Source: DATLWN01 sp963764315
Lineage (GTDB): Bacteria; Pseudomonadota; Zetaproteobacteria; Mariprofundales; Mariprofundaceae
NCBI GenBank assembly: GCA_963764315.1
Contig: CAVXSB010000007.1
Coordinates: 1-64,000 of the forward strand
Reading direction: 5' to 3'
DNA length: 64,000 nt
Shown: piece after piece, positions 1 through 8,242 of the stretch
Position numbering within the stretch: the first letter of the stretch is position 1
How the letters are laid out: the number at the start of each line of letters is the position of its first letter
Position numbers and translations under genes: made by a program
Notes under the pieces: model-generated
Seen by the model: the letters and a program-made list of their open reading frames with translations, nothing else
Told to the model about the DNA's origin: nothing
Database searches by the model: none

Positions 1-1
1 T

Positions 2-400
2 GTTGTATCCAAAGTAATTGCTAATATTGATTCTTCGATTGCTCAAGATCGACTTGCTCGCGCAAGGAAATATAACCTTGTCAGTCGTATCGAGAATAAA
101 GTTTCTGAAGATCTTCAGAAAACGGGAAACTACGATACCAACAAAGGAAGAGTGGCGTTATATATTACTGTGACTTCCTTCCGCCTTCGCTCTGGTGCTG
201 CAGCATTTTGGCTCGGTGTAATGGATGGGGCTGATATTCTTGCGGTTGATGTAAAAGTAGAGCAAGGAAATAAAACGTTGCAAACATTTAACACTAATAC
301 TTCAACTGCGTTGGGTGGGTTGATATTTCCTGCACCAAGTGAGCGTCTTAACCGTATGGTAAAGGCCCTATCCAAGCGTATTATCAAAGATTTGGGTTAA
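2..400 (+). CDS. 3' part of an uncharacterised protein gene (possible DUF4410-like)
   Basis: The reading frame is open from the first bases of the window to a TAA at 398-400, so the true start lies upstream; an internal ATG at 152 is the first in this part. The visible 132 residues have alternating hydrophobic strands, a stretch on gaining and displaying mass (SGAAAFWLGVMDGADILAVD) and a C-terminal helix with basic residues. The pattern recalls DUF4410-type envelope proteins, but this is a weak resemblance. The gene is clearly AT-richer than everything to its right, which suggests a different origin. A strong terminator follows 18 bases after the stop. Confidence 0.55.
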   Translation, partial: VVSKVIANIDSSIAQDRLARARKYNLVSRIENKVSEDLQKTGNYDTNKGRVALYITVTSFRLRSGAAAFWLGVMDGADILAVDVKVEQGNKTLQTFNTNTSTALGGLIFPAPSERLNRMVKALSKRIIKDLG

Positions 401-417
401 TGCCTAAACTATTCTAT

Positions 418-450
418 AAGGGCGCGGTATATACCGCGCCCTTTGTTTAT
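418..450 (+). terminator. Rho-independent terminator
   Basis: A perfect 13-bp stem (AAGGGCGCGGTAT and its complement, 418-443) has essentially no loop beyond the central bases and is followed by a T-rich run (TTTGTTT). It lies just after the stop at 400 and before the end of the convergent gene at 469, so it may terminate both transcripts. Confidence 0.85.
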
Positions 451-468
451 GAAAATGATGCTTTGAGT

Positions 469-1059
469 CTAGTTAATGATTTGTGTGACATGGCCATAGT
501 CATCGAATACAACCGCAACCTTATTCCACCTATTTATCCAATACAGCCATCTATTGGCTTTCAGGCTTGGCGTCCGGTGTGCAGGAGGATACCCATAGGC
601 CACCAAAACAGCCGCTTTGCTCATTCCTTTTCGCACTTCCGCGGCAGCGATCGCTTCCTGCTCGAGCCTGGAGAACTTATGTAGGTCGACCCTGTTTGGG
701 CCAAAATGCCGCTTGGTCCAGGCCTCCCCATCCAGGCCCGAATGCCTGGAGTTCTTCAGACGTAGTTTTTGACCTGTTGCCTTGATGGTGAAACTCATGC
801 TGGAGCCGCCGACATAGTTGATGACTACTGGGGTATTCACTGGGATCAACGTGTCTACATGATAATTTACCCAGGTCACCACTTTACCTTTAAGGCTGTA
901 CATGTTTTCTTGAGTGTAGAGAGTCTTGCCTTTCATGCCGGATGTGTCTTTGTGGGAGAAAGAAAAAAAGCCTGCCTGGGCGTTCGTCGCAAGGGCTGTG
1001 GTGACAAGGGCCATGACTATCGCCCATAGGATTAAACGGGGTGTATTAAACATTCGCAT
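469..1059 (-). CDS. Exported BamE/SmpA-like protein
   Basis: A 196-residue protein with a clear N-terminal signal peptide (basic start, hydrophobic core, A-T-N-A-Q-A-G cleavage region near residue 29). The C-terminal 60 residues (VRKGMSKAAVLVAYGYPPAH onward, then an aromatic WLYWINRW stretch and a V-V-F-D-D strand) match the layout of the SmpA/BamE-type fold, where a helix led by a KGM motif precedes a beta sheet. The N-terminal half is not recognised. It is probably periplasmic or outer-membrane associated. It is divergent from the biosynthetic genes that begin at 1272, and no functional link to them is visible. Confidence 0.6.
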   Translation of the reverse strand: MRMFNTPRLILWAIVMALVTTALATNAQAGFFSFSHKDTSGMKGKTLYTQENMYSLKGKVVTWVNYHVDTLIPVNTPVVINYVGGSSMSFTIKATGQKLRLKNSRHSGLDGEAWTKRHFGPNRVDLHKFSRLEQEAIAAAEVRKGMSKAAVLVAYGYPPAHRTPSLKANRWLYWINRWNKVAVVFDDYGHVTQIIN

Positions 1060-1271
1060 GGTCTTCCTCCATTGTTATCGCATCGGTGGGAATTCGCATA
1101 TGGCGCGCAGCGCCCATTCGCTGATGACCCCACAATGGCGATGCGTTTATCCTTCCATGGTCGATGGACCGGCTCAAGCCGACGTCTTTGCACCTACACT
1201 TCGCACGTCTTTGGCCATAGAGTAGTGTTTACAGTGCATTGGGTGCGAATGCTCGGGAGGGAAGGATTCAA
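1060..1271. promoter_or_regulatory. Divergent intergenic region
   Basis: This 212-base gap separates the minus-strand BamE-like gene from the plus-strand carrier protein gene, so it must hold promoters in both directions. A TTTACA hexamer near 1228 is a candidate -35 element for the plus operon, but no convincing -10 was found. A GGGAGGGA ribosome binding site at 1256-1263 serves the start at 1272. Confidence 0.4.
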
Positions 1272-1505
1272 ATGATGGATGACCTGAGGGGGTTTGTCTT
1301 ACAGGAGCTGGTGTTCTTACCCGACCCTATAGCCTTCTCCGCCGACGACGACCTGCTGGAGGCGGGTCTGGACAGTATGGGCATCATGCGCCTGATGGTG
1401 TTCATCGAGGAGCGCTTCGGTGTCTTGCTGCCTGACGAAGAGCTCGAGCCCGACAACATCAGCAGCCTGAACAGGATATGTGCCTGGATCGAACGCCATC
1501 GCTGA
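1272..1505 (+). CDS. Stand-alone peptidyl/acyl carrier protein
   Basis: A 77-residue carrier protein. The phosphopantetheine attachment serine is Ser35 in the motif EAGLDSMGIMRL, followed by FIEERFGV and a conserved P-D-E-E-L. This version of the motif is typical of small carrier proteins that work with stand-alone adenylation enzymes, such as the prolyl carrier proteins of pyrrole pathways (PltL/PigG type), rather than of fatty acid ACPs. The second ATG-ATG pair at 1272/1275 is preferred because GGGAGGGA lies 9 bases upstream; an earlier in-frame start at 1239 lacks such a site. It heads a four-gene run with a condensation-like protein, an adenylation enzyme and an acyl-CoA-dehydrogenase homologue, all overlapping or within 11 bases. 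Confidence 0.85.
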   Translation: MMDDLRGFVLQELVFLPDPIAFSADDDLLEAGLDSMGIMRLMVFIEERFGVLLPDEELEPDNISSLNRICAWIERHR

Positions 1506-2796
1506 CGGGCACGAGGAATGCGCGTTGCAGGCCTTGAACACCGCCGACCATTTTACCTTGATGATGGACCACGAGATTCGCCGCTCGGGGTTGGCTGGCA
1601 ATTTCTGCGCCTTGGTTTTCGAGTTAGACGGCGTCCCCGATGCCGGCATGCTCGCCCGTCGCGCCGCGACATTCGGCGCGCGCTTTCCCGACGTGCATGT
1701 ACGGCTACGACAGAAGGGACGGCGTTATTTCTGGGAGGAGCAGCCTGCAGGGTGCGACATCTTCTTCCGCCATGCAGCGGCTGACAGCGAGCAGGCCCAT
1801 GCATGCATCCTGGACATCATCAACACTGCCACCCCTGCAAGCGAGGTGGCGCCGATCGAATTCCATCTCGTCGAGATGCCGGACTCGGCGCTATTCCTGT
1901 TGCGCTGGTTCCATCCGATCTGTGATGCTAAAGGCGCGGAGCTCATCGTCCATCATCTGTTGAACGACGCCGAGATGCCGGATGGTGGAGATGCCTTTGT
2001 TCATTTCGCGGCGAAATGGCGATGGTGGCAAAAGCTCGGCATGATGTTCAAGGCCAAGCGCCATATCGACGCGCTGGATCGCCTGTCCAGCGCACTGCCA
2101 CCCGATAGCGGCGCGGCAAGCGATCGCCTCGATTACCGCATCGTCCGCTTCGATGCCGATGCCTCGAAGCGCGTCATGCAACAGGCCATGAAGGCCGCCG
2201 GCATGACCGGCACCGCCCTCTATTTCATCGGCTGCTTGATGCGGGCGATGGTCCATGCCGGTTGCGACGCACGCGACGGCTTCTGTGTCCCCTATGCCAT
2301 GAACATGCGCCGACGCAAGGCGTTGTTTCCCATGCTCGGCAACCAGGTCAGCTTCCTGTTCGCACAGGCCGACATGGCGCAGGTCGGGGACCGCGCCGCA
2401 CTGTTCACGGCCCTGCGTGAGCAGCACAAGGCGACCGTACGCCATGGTCTGGACTATGCGCTGGTGCCGCTGATGGAGGCGGGAAGCTGGTTGTCCCTGG
2501 AGCAATACGGCCGCATCATCCGCAATTCGCCGAAGGGGAACGAACGCAGTTCATTCTGGTTCTCCTACACCGGCGAACCCGATCCGAAGCCGACCGAAAT
2601 CGCCGGCACCGCCATCACCGGCATGTATCAACTCAGTCAGGTCACGGCACCGCCGTCGCTGGCCATGCTGGTCAGCCAATACAACGGCGAAATCAGCCTG
2701 AGCTTCAATTATGTCGCCAGCCGCATCGAGCCCGCGTGGCTGGATCGGCTGATCGCGCACATGCGTGCCGAGCTGCAGGAACAAGCCCGTGTATAG
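1480..2796 (+). CDS. Condensation-domain-like acyltransferase
   Basis: About 438 residues with the layout of a nonribosomal peptide condensation (C) domain or related PapA/wax-ester acyltransferase. The canonical HHxxxDG active-site motif appears as FHPICDA: the second, catalytic His (about residue 145) and the Asp are kept, while the first His and the Gly are changed. A late motif (SFWFSYTGE near residue 360) and the N-F-YVASR segment near the C-terminus fit the second half of the chloramphenicol-acetyltransferase-like fold. The frame opens with GTG at 1480, overlapping the carrier gene; a TTG at 1525 has a better spaced GAGGA site and may be the real start. By context it probably transfers the carrier-bound aminoacyl or pyrrolyl group to an acceptor; the acceptor is unknown. 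Confidence 0.7.
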   Translation: MPGSNAIADGHEECALQALNTADHFTLMMDHEIRRSGLAGNFCALVFELDGVPDAGMLARRAATFGARFPDVHVRLRQKGRRYFWEEQPAGCDIFFRHAAADSEQAHACILDIINTATPASEVAPIEFHLVEMPDSALFLLRWFHPICDAKGAELIVHHLLNDAEMPDGGDAFVHFAAKWRWWQKLGMMFKAKRHIDALDRLSSALPPDSGAASDRLDYRIVRFDADASKRVMQQAMKAAGMTGTALYFIGCLMRAMVHAGCDARDGFCVPYAMNMRRRKALFPMLGNQVSFLFAQADMAQVGDRAALFTALREQHKATVRHGLDYALVPLMEAGSWLSLEQYGRIIRNSPKGNERSSFWFSYTGEPDPKPTEIAGTAITGMYQLSQVTAPPSLAMLVSQYNGEISLSFNYVASRIEPAWLDRLIAHMRAELQEQARV

Positions 2797-4225
2797 GCTC
2801 GCCAGCCTCGATGCCCTGCTTGCCCGCCAGCAGGATCGGCATGGCCATGCCGTTTTCAGCGAGGGGGAACGGCAACTCGATCATCGCCAGTTGTTCGCGG
2901 TCGCCGGGCGCATCGCCCATGCCCTGCAGGCCCACGGCGTCCGTCCCGGAGATCGCGTGGCCATCCTGCTGCCGCGCGGCATCGATGCCGCATGCGGCAT
3001 CTACGGCGCGTTGCTCGCCGGAGCCTGCTACGTGCCGCTCGACCCCCAGAACCCGGCGACGCGCCTCAGCTATATCGCCGAAGACGTGGCGCCGCGCTGC
3101 CTGCTCGGGCGCGGCACGCGCCCCGCCTGGTGCCCCGATGCCGCGGTATGGGTCGATATCGATAGCCTGGCCACGCCGGGCGCGCCGTTCACGCCCGTCC
3201 CGCACGCTTCCCCGGAGGCGCTGGCGGCCATCCTCTATACCTCCGGCTCGACCGGGAATCCGAAAGGCGTATGCATCAGCTGCCGGGCCGTCGACGCCTT
3301 TGTCACCTGGGCAATCGGCAGCTTCGACATCGGCGAAACGGATCGCATCGCCAGCCTGGCGCCATTCCATTTCGACCTGTCGCTGTTCGACCTGTTCGCT
3401 ACCGTCGCCAGCGGCGCTTGCGTCCATTTCGTGCCGCCGGCACTGACGCTGGCACCGAGCAAGCTCGTGGCCTGGCTGGAGGCGCAGGGCATCACCGCCT
3501 GGTACACCGTACCCTCCATCCTGGGCTTTCTCTGCCAGCGCGGCGGGCTTTCCCCCGAGCGCCTTCCCGCCATGCGGACCTTGCTGTTTGCCGGCGAGGT
3601 GTTTCCGTTGGCCGGGTTGCGCAAGCTGGTCGCCGCCCTGCCGCACGTGGCGTTTCACAACCTGTTCGGGCCGACCGAGACCAACGTCTGCACCTGGTGG
3701 CCGGTGGATCGCGAACGACTGGAAACGCTGGATGCCTTGCCGATCGGCGATGCTGCTTGCGGCGCAGCGCTTCGTATCGACGCATCGGGGGAACTGCTGG
3801 TTTCCGGCCCCTGCCTGATGCAGGGCTACTGGCGGGAAGGCCGGCTGCAAGCCGCGCAAGGGGTATGGCACCACACCGGTGATCGCGTATCGCGCAACGA
3901 TAAGGGCGAGTTGCTCTATCACGGCCGTATCGATCGCATGATCAAGGTGTCCGGCTATCGCATCGAACCGGCGGAGATCGAGGCGGCGATCAATCGATAC
4001 GCGCAACTCGATGGTGCCGTGGTGGTTGGTGAACCCGACCCCATCGGCGGCCAGCGGCTGGTCGCGGTCGTCGCCGGCGAGGGGGCGGACATCAACGGGC
4101 TGCGCATCCATTTGAAGCAACATCTGGCCAGCTATATGCAGCCCTATCGGTTCGTGCAGCTTCAGGCATTGCCGCGGCTGTCCAACGGCAAGGTGGATTA
4201 CCGTGCCGTGGCGACCCTGATCTGA
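2765..4225 (+). CDS. Stand-alone adenylation enzyme (aminoacyl-carrier protein ligase)
   Basis: About 486 residues of the ANL superfamily. The P-loop-like A3 motif (LYTSGSTGNPKGV) lies near residue 158, the A5 motif (NLFGPTETNVC) near 300, the A7 motif (HHTGDRVSRNDKGELLYHGR) near 370 and the A10 lysine (LSNGKVDYRAV) at the C-terminus, so all catalytic elements are present. It should activate an amino acid with ATP and load it on the carrier protein at 1272. The partner dehydrogenase suggests L-proline as substrate (PltF/PigI/RedM type), but specificity was not decoded. A GTG at 2789 with an AGGA site upstream, overlapping the previous stop by 8 bases, is an alternative start. Confidence 0.8.
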   Translation: MPSCRNKPVYRLASLDALLARQQDRHGHAVFSEGERQLDHRQLFAVAGRIAHALQAHGVRPGDRVAILLPRGIDAACGIYGALLAGACYVPLDPQNPATRLSYIAEDVAPRCLLGRGTRPAWCPDAAVWVDIDSLATPGAPFTPVPHASPEALAAILYTSGSTGNPKGVCISCRAVDAFVTWAIGSFDIGETDRIASLAPFHFDLSLFDLFATVASGACVHFVPPALTLAPSKLVAWLEAQGITAWYTVPSILGFLCQRGGLSPERLPAMRTLLFAGEVFPLAGLRKLVAALPHVAFHNLFGPTETNVCTWWPVDRERLETLDALPIGDAACGAALRIDASGELLVSGPCLMQGYWREGRLQAAQGVWHHTGDRVSRNDKGELLYHGRIDRMIKVSGYRIEPAEIEAAINRYAQLDGAVVVGEPDPIGGQRLVAVVAGEGADINGLRIHLKQHLASYMQPYRFVQLQALPRLSNGKVDYRAVATLI

Positions 4226-4236
4226 GGAGGGGGGAC

Positions 4237-5313
4237 ATGGGAGATACAGGCATTCCCGAGCTAGGACTTGCCGAGGGTTACGACAAGCAGGCTGCGCAGG
4301 AGCGGCTACGCCGATGCGGTAGCGCAGGGCTGTTCCGGCATGGCGTTCCCGAGGCATTCGGCGGCCTGGGGGACCGATTCGAAGACCTGTGTCGCCACTA
4401 CGAGCGCCTCGGCAGCCAGAGCCGCGATCCGGGGTTGATCCTTGCCGTCAACGCCCACGTTTGGGGCAGCATCTTCCCTCTGCTGCGCTTCGGTAGCGAC
4501 GCGCAACAGGCCTCGCTGCTGGCCGCGTTGGTGCGCGGCGACCTCTTCGGCGGTCATGCCATCACCGAGCCTCAGGCCGGCTCCGATACGGCGGCGATGC
4601 AGGCAACGGCGCGGGCGAACGCCGACGGCTTCGTGCTGGAGGGAGGCAAACGCTATATCACCAACGCGCCGATTGCGGACCTGCTGGTGGTCTACGCCAA
4701 GCTCGACGGTGCCATCTCCGCATTCCTGGTGCGTCGCGACGATCCGGGGGTCGAGTTTTGCGACGGGCCGACGGTGCGGGGCTGCGCCGGTGCCACCATG
4801 GGCGACGTGCTGCTGCGCGCCTGCCGCCTGCCGGGCGATCGCCTGCTGGGCAAACCCGGTTCCGGCAGCATCATGATCCAGCGGGCACTGGAGCTCGAGC
4901 GCGCATTCATCTTCTCCGGTCTGGCCGGGATCATGCAGTGGCAGCTGTACGAGGTGGTCGCATTCGCCAAGCGGCGGCAGGTGAAAGGTGGTCCGCTTGG
5001 CGATTGCCAGGCCATCAGCCATCGCATTGCCGAGATGCAGTTGCGCCTGGAAACGGTACGCCTGTGGGTGAAACGCTGCGCCGAACTGTGCGATGGCAAT
5101 CGCCGCATTACCGTCGAAAGTGCGGCCACCAAATGGTATGCCAGCGAGGCCTTCCTCAACTCTTGCCTCGATGCGGTGCAGATCTTCGGCAGCTTCGGGC
5201 TTGCAGGCCAGCACGCCGAACTGGTGCAGGATGCCATGGCCGGACGCCTGTTTTCCGGTAGCACGGAAATCCAGAAGAACATCATGGCCGGCATGCTTGG
5301 GCTCGGCCGCTGA
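4237..5313 (+). CDS. Acyl-CoA-dehydrogenase homologue, probable carrier-bound aminoacyl (prolyl) dehydrogenase
   Basis: A 358-residue flavoprotein of the acyl-CoA dehydrogenase family: helical N-terminal domain, the FAD-contact strand HAITEPQAGSD near residue 110, a glutamate in LELERAF near residue 218 at the position used as base by the isovaleryl-CoA-dehydrogenase subgroup, and a C-terminal SGSTEIQKNIMAG signature. A GAGGAGGGG site precedes the ATG. In this exact gene company (carrier protein plus adenylation enzyme) members of the family oxidise a prolyl thioester to pyrrolyl-2-carboxyl thioester, as in prodigiosin and pyoluteorin pathways. That assignment is inference from neighbours; a different amino acid or a two-electron oxidation is possible. 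Confidence 0.75.
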   Translation: MGDTGIPELGLAEGYDKQAAQERLRRCGSAGLFRHGVPEAFGGLGDRFEDLCRHYERLGSQSRDPGLILAVNAHVWGSIFPLLRFGSDAQQASLLAALVRGDLFGGHAITEPQAGSDTAAMQATARANADGFVLEGGKRYITNAPIADLLVVYAKLDGAISAFLVRRDDPGVEFCDGPTVRGCAGATMGDVLLRACRLPGDRLLGKPGSGSIMIQRALELERAFIFSGLAGIMQWQLYEVVAFAKRRQVKGGPLGDCQAISHRIAEMQLRLETVRLWVKRCAELCDGNRRITVESAATKWYASEAFLNSCLDAVQIFGSFGLAGQHAELVQDAMAGRLFSGSTEIQKNIMAGMLGLGR

Positions 5314-5399
5314 AGCGAAGTGGAAGCGCGGCGTAGCAACGAAGAGGTCTTGATCATCGGTGGTGGCCTGCCGCGCAAAACCGGCGTACGTATCATTGC

Positions 5400-6236
5400 A
5401 TGAAGCGTTCCATCGCTACCCTGCTCATTCCTGTCGTGATCGCCTTCACGGCCATCACCGACGGACAGGCAAAGGAAAGCACACCGCGCAAACCGCTGTG
5501 GGAGATCGGCCTTGTCGGCGGCGGGCTATCGATACCGCAATATCCCGGAAGTGACGAGCGCTTCATGCTGCCGTTCGTCCTGCCCTATGTGATCTACCGC
5601 GGCAAGATTCTGAGGGTCGACCGCAGTGGCTTGCGCGGCCGTCTGTTCGATAGCAATCGGCTGTCCCTCGACCTCGATTTCTCCTTCGGCCTGCCAGTCA
5701 GAAACGGCAATCGTGCCCGCCAGGGCATGCCGCCATTGCACCTGACCGGAGAAGTGGGGCCGCGGCTCAACTACATCGTCGCCAAAAGCCGGGCATCCTC
5801 GCTGAGCCTGCACCTGCCCGTGCGTTTCGCGATGGATACCAGCCGGACCTACCTAGGTTGGGTATGCCAGCCGGGCCTGCGCTATGAACGCGATGATCTG
5901 CTGGCCAGTCCGGGCAAGCTGATGCTACGCCTGGAGGGCGGCCTCCTGTATGCCTCACAGCATTACAACCAATACTATTACGGTGTCGATGCGCCCTATG
6001 TGACGGCCAGTCGCCCCGCCTATCAGGCGCATCAGGGGTTGCACAGCTATTACCTGTACTCGTCCATGCGCTACAGGATCGACGATGCCCATAGCGTGGG
6101 CCTGATGGTGCGCATGCAGATGCTGGCACCGGGCGTCAATGCCGATAGCCCGCTGGTACGAAGCAAATATGCCCTGTCCGTCGGTCTCGGCTACATTTGG
6201 AGGCTCTGGACCTCGCAGGAAAACGCGCCGCGCTGA
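5400..6236 (+). CDS. MipA/OmpV-family outer membrane protein
   Basis: A 278-residue protein with an N-terminal signal peptide (cleavage near the A-K-E at residue 25) followed by the MipA/OmpV start (WEIGLVGGGLSIPQYPGSDE) and alternating beta strands through to the aromatic C-terminal strand. It should form a small outer membrane beta barrel. It lies on the plus strand 86 bases after the dehydrogenase gene and ends 15 bases before the end of the convergent halogenase-like gene, so it may be the last gene of the plus-strand run. Members of this family sit near envelope-pigment clusters in other bacteria, but its role here is not known. Confidence 0.75.
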   Translation: MKRSIATLLIPVVIAFTAITDGQAKESTPRKPLWEIGLVGGGLSIPQYPGSDERFMLPFVLPYVIYRGKILRVDRSGLRGRLFDSNRLSLDLDFSFGLPVRNGNRARQGMPPLHLTGEVGPRLNYIVAKSRASSLSLHLPVRFAMDTSRTYLGWVCQPGLRYERDDLLASPGKLMLRLEGGLLYASQHYNQYYYGVDAPYVTASRPAYQAHQGLHSYYLYSSMRYRIDDAHSVGLMVRMQMLAPGVNADSPLVRSKYALSVGLGYIWRLWTSQENAPR

Positions 6237-6251
6237 TTCCGGCCGGGATCG

Positions 6252-7475
6252 TCAGGCCTCGGCCGACTGCATGGCCGCCTCGTGGGCGGAGAGCTTCATC
6301 GCCTGCCGGCTTCTGAGCAGTTTCTTCTGGAAATCGTTGCGTCCGGTCCACAGGTCACCGGCCAGGATGCTGAGGATGTCTTCCTTGAGCTCCTCGCTGC
6401 GTTCGGCGACGAAGAACAGGTTGTGCACCATGCCGGAGTGATAGAAGCGCTCGACGAACAGTCGCATCGAATTGAATCCGGTCTTGTAGACATCATCGTC
6501 GACCGCATGCAAATCGGGATCGTCCTCGCAGCCCTGCATCAGTGCGGCATGCAGGCGGTCGGCCACGGTCTCGGCGGTTCTTACCGCAAGAAAAACGCCG
6601 GAGGAAAACACCGGGTCCAGGAAGCCGGCCGAATCCCCGCAACAGGCATAGCGCCGGCCGTAACGCGCCTGATTGACGAAACTGAAATCAGCCTCGGACT
6701 TGATCTCGAACTCCTGCCTGGCACCCGCAAGCCCCTCGGTCAGCATCGGCGAGGCGGCAAGGTGCTGCTCGAACAGCTCGGGTCCTCGCGGCTGACCCGG
6801 ATGCTCCTTCTGCACGACCAGCCCGACGCTGAGCCGGCGCCCGACCATCGGAATCACCCAGAGCCAGCCGATATCGACGATGATGATTTTGACATCGCCG
6901 GTCTCGAACAGCGTATCTGCCGCCATTGCATCGACCGCGCTGTAATGGGCGTAAAGGGAATACTTGCCGAGGTTGTCGATGCGCTGCACAGCCTGCCGCC
7001 GCCGACCCATCATGGCGCTGCGGCCGGTGGCATCAATCAGATAGCGCGCCGTGTAATAGCCCTTGTTGGTGCGCACCTCGACCCCTGTTTCACCGCAGTC
7101 CGCGGCCATGACCTTCTCCTGCTGGTGTACCGCCACCCCTTGAGCGGCCGCGTTGTCGATCATCATGTGATCGAACTTGGCGCGCTCGACCTGATAGGGC
7201 TGGTATTCCCCGGCCAGCGGGAAGCGGATGCGCTGACCCGTTGCCTCGTCGATGAACTCGGCACCGTTCTTCGGCAGGTAGTCGCCCGGCTTCCAGGTGA
7301 TCCCCAGCCTACGGAACACCGGTTCGCTCATGGGCAGCATGGACTCGCCGATGTGAAAGCGTGGATGCTTGTCGCGATCGATCATCAGCACGCGGTATCC
7401 CCGTTGCGCCAAAAGCGTGGAGGCGGTACTGCCGGCCGGGCCGCCGCCGGCCACGATGACATCGTAATGGCTCAT
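6252..7475 (-). CDS. Flavin-dependent halogenase-like FAD oxidoreductase
   Basis: A 407-residue protein. The Rossmann motif GGGPAGST binds FAD at residues 9-16. The halogenase fingerprint GWxWxIP is present exactly (GWLWVIP, near residue 205), as is the later F-x2-P-x2-S-x-G element (FLDPVFSSG, near residue 300) shared by flavin-dependent halogenases. A lysine in WKPGDYLPKNG near residue 70 is a candidate for the halogen-transferring residue. The start at 7475 is set by a CAGGAGGATG site; upstream in-frame sequence belongs to the previous gene. Xanthomonadin-type aryl polyenes are brominated and PltA-type enzymes chlorinate pyrrolyl-carrier protein, so either acceptor would fit. A reductase of the same superfamily is the alternative. 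Confidence 0.75.
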   Translation of the reverse strand: MSHYDVIVAGGGPAGSTASTLLAQRGYRVLMIDRDKHPRFHIGESMLPMSEPVFRRLGITWKPGDYLPKNGAEFIDEATGQRIRFPLAGEYQPYQVERAKFDHMMIDNAAAQGVAVHQQEKVMAADCGETGVEVRTNKGYYTARYLIDATGRSAMMGRRRQAVQRIDNLGKYSLYAHYSAVDAMAADTLFETGDVKIIIVDIGWLWVIPMVGRRLSVGLVVQKEHPGQPRGPELFEQHLAASPMLTEGLAGARQEFEIKSEADFSFVNQARYGRRYACCGDSAGFLDPVFSSGVFLAVRTAETVADRLHAALMQGCEDDPDLHAVDDDVYKTGFNSMRLFVERFYHSGMVHNLFFVAERSEELKEDILSILAGDLWTGRNDFQKKLLRSRQAMKLSAHEAAMQSAEA

Positions 7476-7519
7476 GTGTTCATCCTCCTGATCGCCATGC
7501 AACCCTTCCATGTCGGGGC

Positions 7520-8242
7520 TCAAATGATGCCGCCGCTGACATTGATCACCTCGCCGGTGACGTAGGAGGCTTCGTTCGAGCACAGAAAGGCCACGACGTT
7601 CGCCACCTCCTCGCTGCGCCCCATCCGCCCCATCGGCACGACCTGACGCACCTGTTCGTCCGTGATCCCCGCGGTCATCTCCGTGTCGATAAAACCGGGG
7701 GCCACGGCATTGACGCAGATGCCGCGGCTGGCCACTTCCCGCGCCAGCGAGCGCGTGGCGCCGATGATACCTGCCTTGGCCGCGGCATAGTTGGTCTGAC
7801 CGCGGTTGCCGTGCAGCGCGGCGATCGAGGTCATATTGACGATGCGCCCCCAGCGCTTGCGGATCATCGGCATCACCAATGGCCGGCAGACGTTGTAGAA
7901 GCCACCCAGCGAGGTAGCCATGACACGGTCCCACTGCTCGTCTTCCATGCCGGGGAACGGCGCATCCGCCATCAGGCCGGCGTTGTTGACGACGATATCG
8001 AAGGCACCATGCTGCGCGACGGCTTCACCCAGCACGGCGGCACAGGCAGCGCGATCGGCGACGTCGAACTGCACGGTCGAGGCTGCACATCCCCGGGCAC
8101 GAATGGCAGCCGCCACCGCCTCGGCGGCGTCGGCGACATGGCGATAGTTCACCCAGACATGACGATCTTCGGCCGCTAGCTTTGCTGCGATGGCGGCGCC
8201 GATACCGCGGCTGGCACCTGTCACCAGAACCTGCTTCGTCAT
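7520..8242 (-). CDS. 3-oxoacyl-ACP reductase (FabG-like ketoreductase)
   Basis: A 240-residue short-chain dehydrogenase/reductase with every catalytic element: TGASRGIG cofactor loop at residues 8-15, NNAG near 87, the catalytic Ser in MTSIAALHG near 138 and Y-AAAK near 152, and the C-terminal YVTGEVINVSGG. It reduces beta-ketoacyl-ACP with NADPH. It overlaps the upstream dehydratase gene by 4 bases (ATGA), and is positioned as the ketoreductase of the polyene chain (ApeQ-type). Confidence 0.9.
   Translation of the reverse strand: MTKQVLVTGASRGIGAAIAAKLAAEDRHVWVNYRHVADAAEAVAAAIRARGCAASTVQFDVADRAACAAVLGEAVAQHGAFDIVVNNAGLMADAPFPGMEDEQWDRVMATSLGGFYNVCRPLVMPMIRKRWGRIVNMTSIAALHGNRGQTNYAAAKAGIIGATRSLAREVASRGICVNAVAPGFIDTEMTAGITDEQVRQVVPMGRMGRSEEVANVVAFLCSNEASYVTGEVINVSGGII

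Noticed and set aside
4306..5396. Antisense open frames across the acyl-CoA-dehydrogenase gene
   Set aside because: They are compositional shadows of the plus-strand gene, without domain similarity.
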